64,000 nt of DNA from Lanius collurio (lineage: Eukaryota; Chordata; Aves; Passeriformes; Laniidae). Of the stretch, positions 63,528 through 64,000 are shown one piece after another. The notes below the pieces were generated by a model, which was given only the letters and a program-made list of their open reading frames with translations, made no database searches and was not told the origin of the DNA. The DNA lies in assembly GCA_020086605.1 (NCBI GenBank), contig JACBWW010000004.1, positions 11,299,911 through 11,363,910 of the forward strand, in the 5' to 3' direction. The translations under genes were made by a program, and so were the position numbers. Each line of letters starts with the position of its first letter. The first letter of the stretch is position 1.

Positions 63528-64000
63528 GTGAACATTCATAGAAAATAAGATTTTTTTGAATCTGTTTATTTTTCTGAGCTGAGAAAATCTACCCAAAGAC
63601 CAGTGCTATTTGAACAAATCTTGAGTTCAAGACAACTTGTGAGCTAAGTTGTGAGAAGCACAATAGGTGAAGGAAAGAAATGCAGGGGAGAGGAAGCATG
63701 TTTTGTGATAGCAGCAGCCTCCATTTGTTGCTAATGCTTAATCAGACACAGGATGTGTACTTTTGCAACTTCGATAACACAGTGGGATGAGATAAGTTTT
63801 GAACAGTACTCCTGATATCAAGATAGTTGTTGGTTTATTTTCTTTCTGTTTTAAAATACAAAGTGGAACAGTACATGTTAATGCCAAACAAACAGTTTAA
63901 CAAGTCTAAATATTTGTTTGATGAATCATGATTTTATTTGCACAATATTTTGATTTGATATTATGTGTCAAAAATATCAGATTAATGGATACTTTGTATA
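63528..64000 (+). other. CCDC88C: CCDC88C intron 5, start
   Basis: Begins with donor GTGAAC, slightly weaker than consensus. AT-rich with nothing else recognised up to the window edge. Confidence 0.85.

Overview
The window is vertebrate nuclear DNA, almost certainly from a bird. Coding sequence comes as short exons with GT-AG introns, the background is AT-rich with two CpG-rich promoter-type islands, and the repeats are avian: CR1 LINE fragments and endogenous-retrovirus LTRs. The LTR families resemble ones I recall from songbirds and relatives, so a passerine-like bird is my inference. No prokaryotic feature, operon, CRISPR array or complete RNA gene was seen.

Layout. Positions 1-5223 hold the last three coding exons of PPP4R3A (SMEK1, regulatory subunit 3A of protein phosphatase 4) on the + strand, followed by its 3' UTR to about 6.0-6.5 kb. 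From there to about 15.4 kb is intergenic. It contains a probable solo ERVL-type LTR (about 8913-10273) with an internal 40-bp minisatellite, a CR1 3' fragment, and an upstream CpG island (about 13580-14095) with a strong CTCF-like motif. A 393-base assembly gap (14943-15335) sits just before the promoter CpG island of CCDC88C (DAPLE). The first five coding exons of CCDC88C (133 codons, the N-terminal HOOK domain) lie at 15856-15915, 16032-16132, 23454-23562, 54277-54346 and 63469-63527, all + strand. The splice phases join into one open frame, and the gene continues beyond the window. I recall the same gene order and orientation (PPP4R3A upstream of CCDC88C) from human 14q32, which supports both names.

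The introns are mostly unremarkable AT-rich DNA. Exceptions are an LTR with octamer, TATA box and poly(A) signal just after CCDC88C exon 3, a CpG-rich island at 43.35-43.80 kb, a reverse-oriented CR1 at 54.44-55.44 kb, a G-run tract at 56.9 kb, a 51-bp duplicated segment, and several perfect inverted repeats.

The two genes do not form a pathway. PPP4R3A is a substrate-targeting subunit of the PP4 phosphatase, and CCDC88C is a cytoplasmic Dishevelled- and G-protein-binding scaffold in Wnt signalling. I found no convincing evidence of a new biological system. The best leads are regulatory or structural elements.
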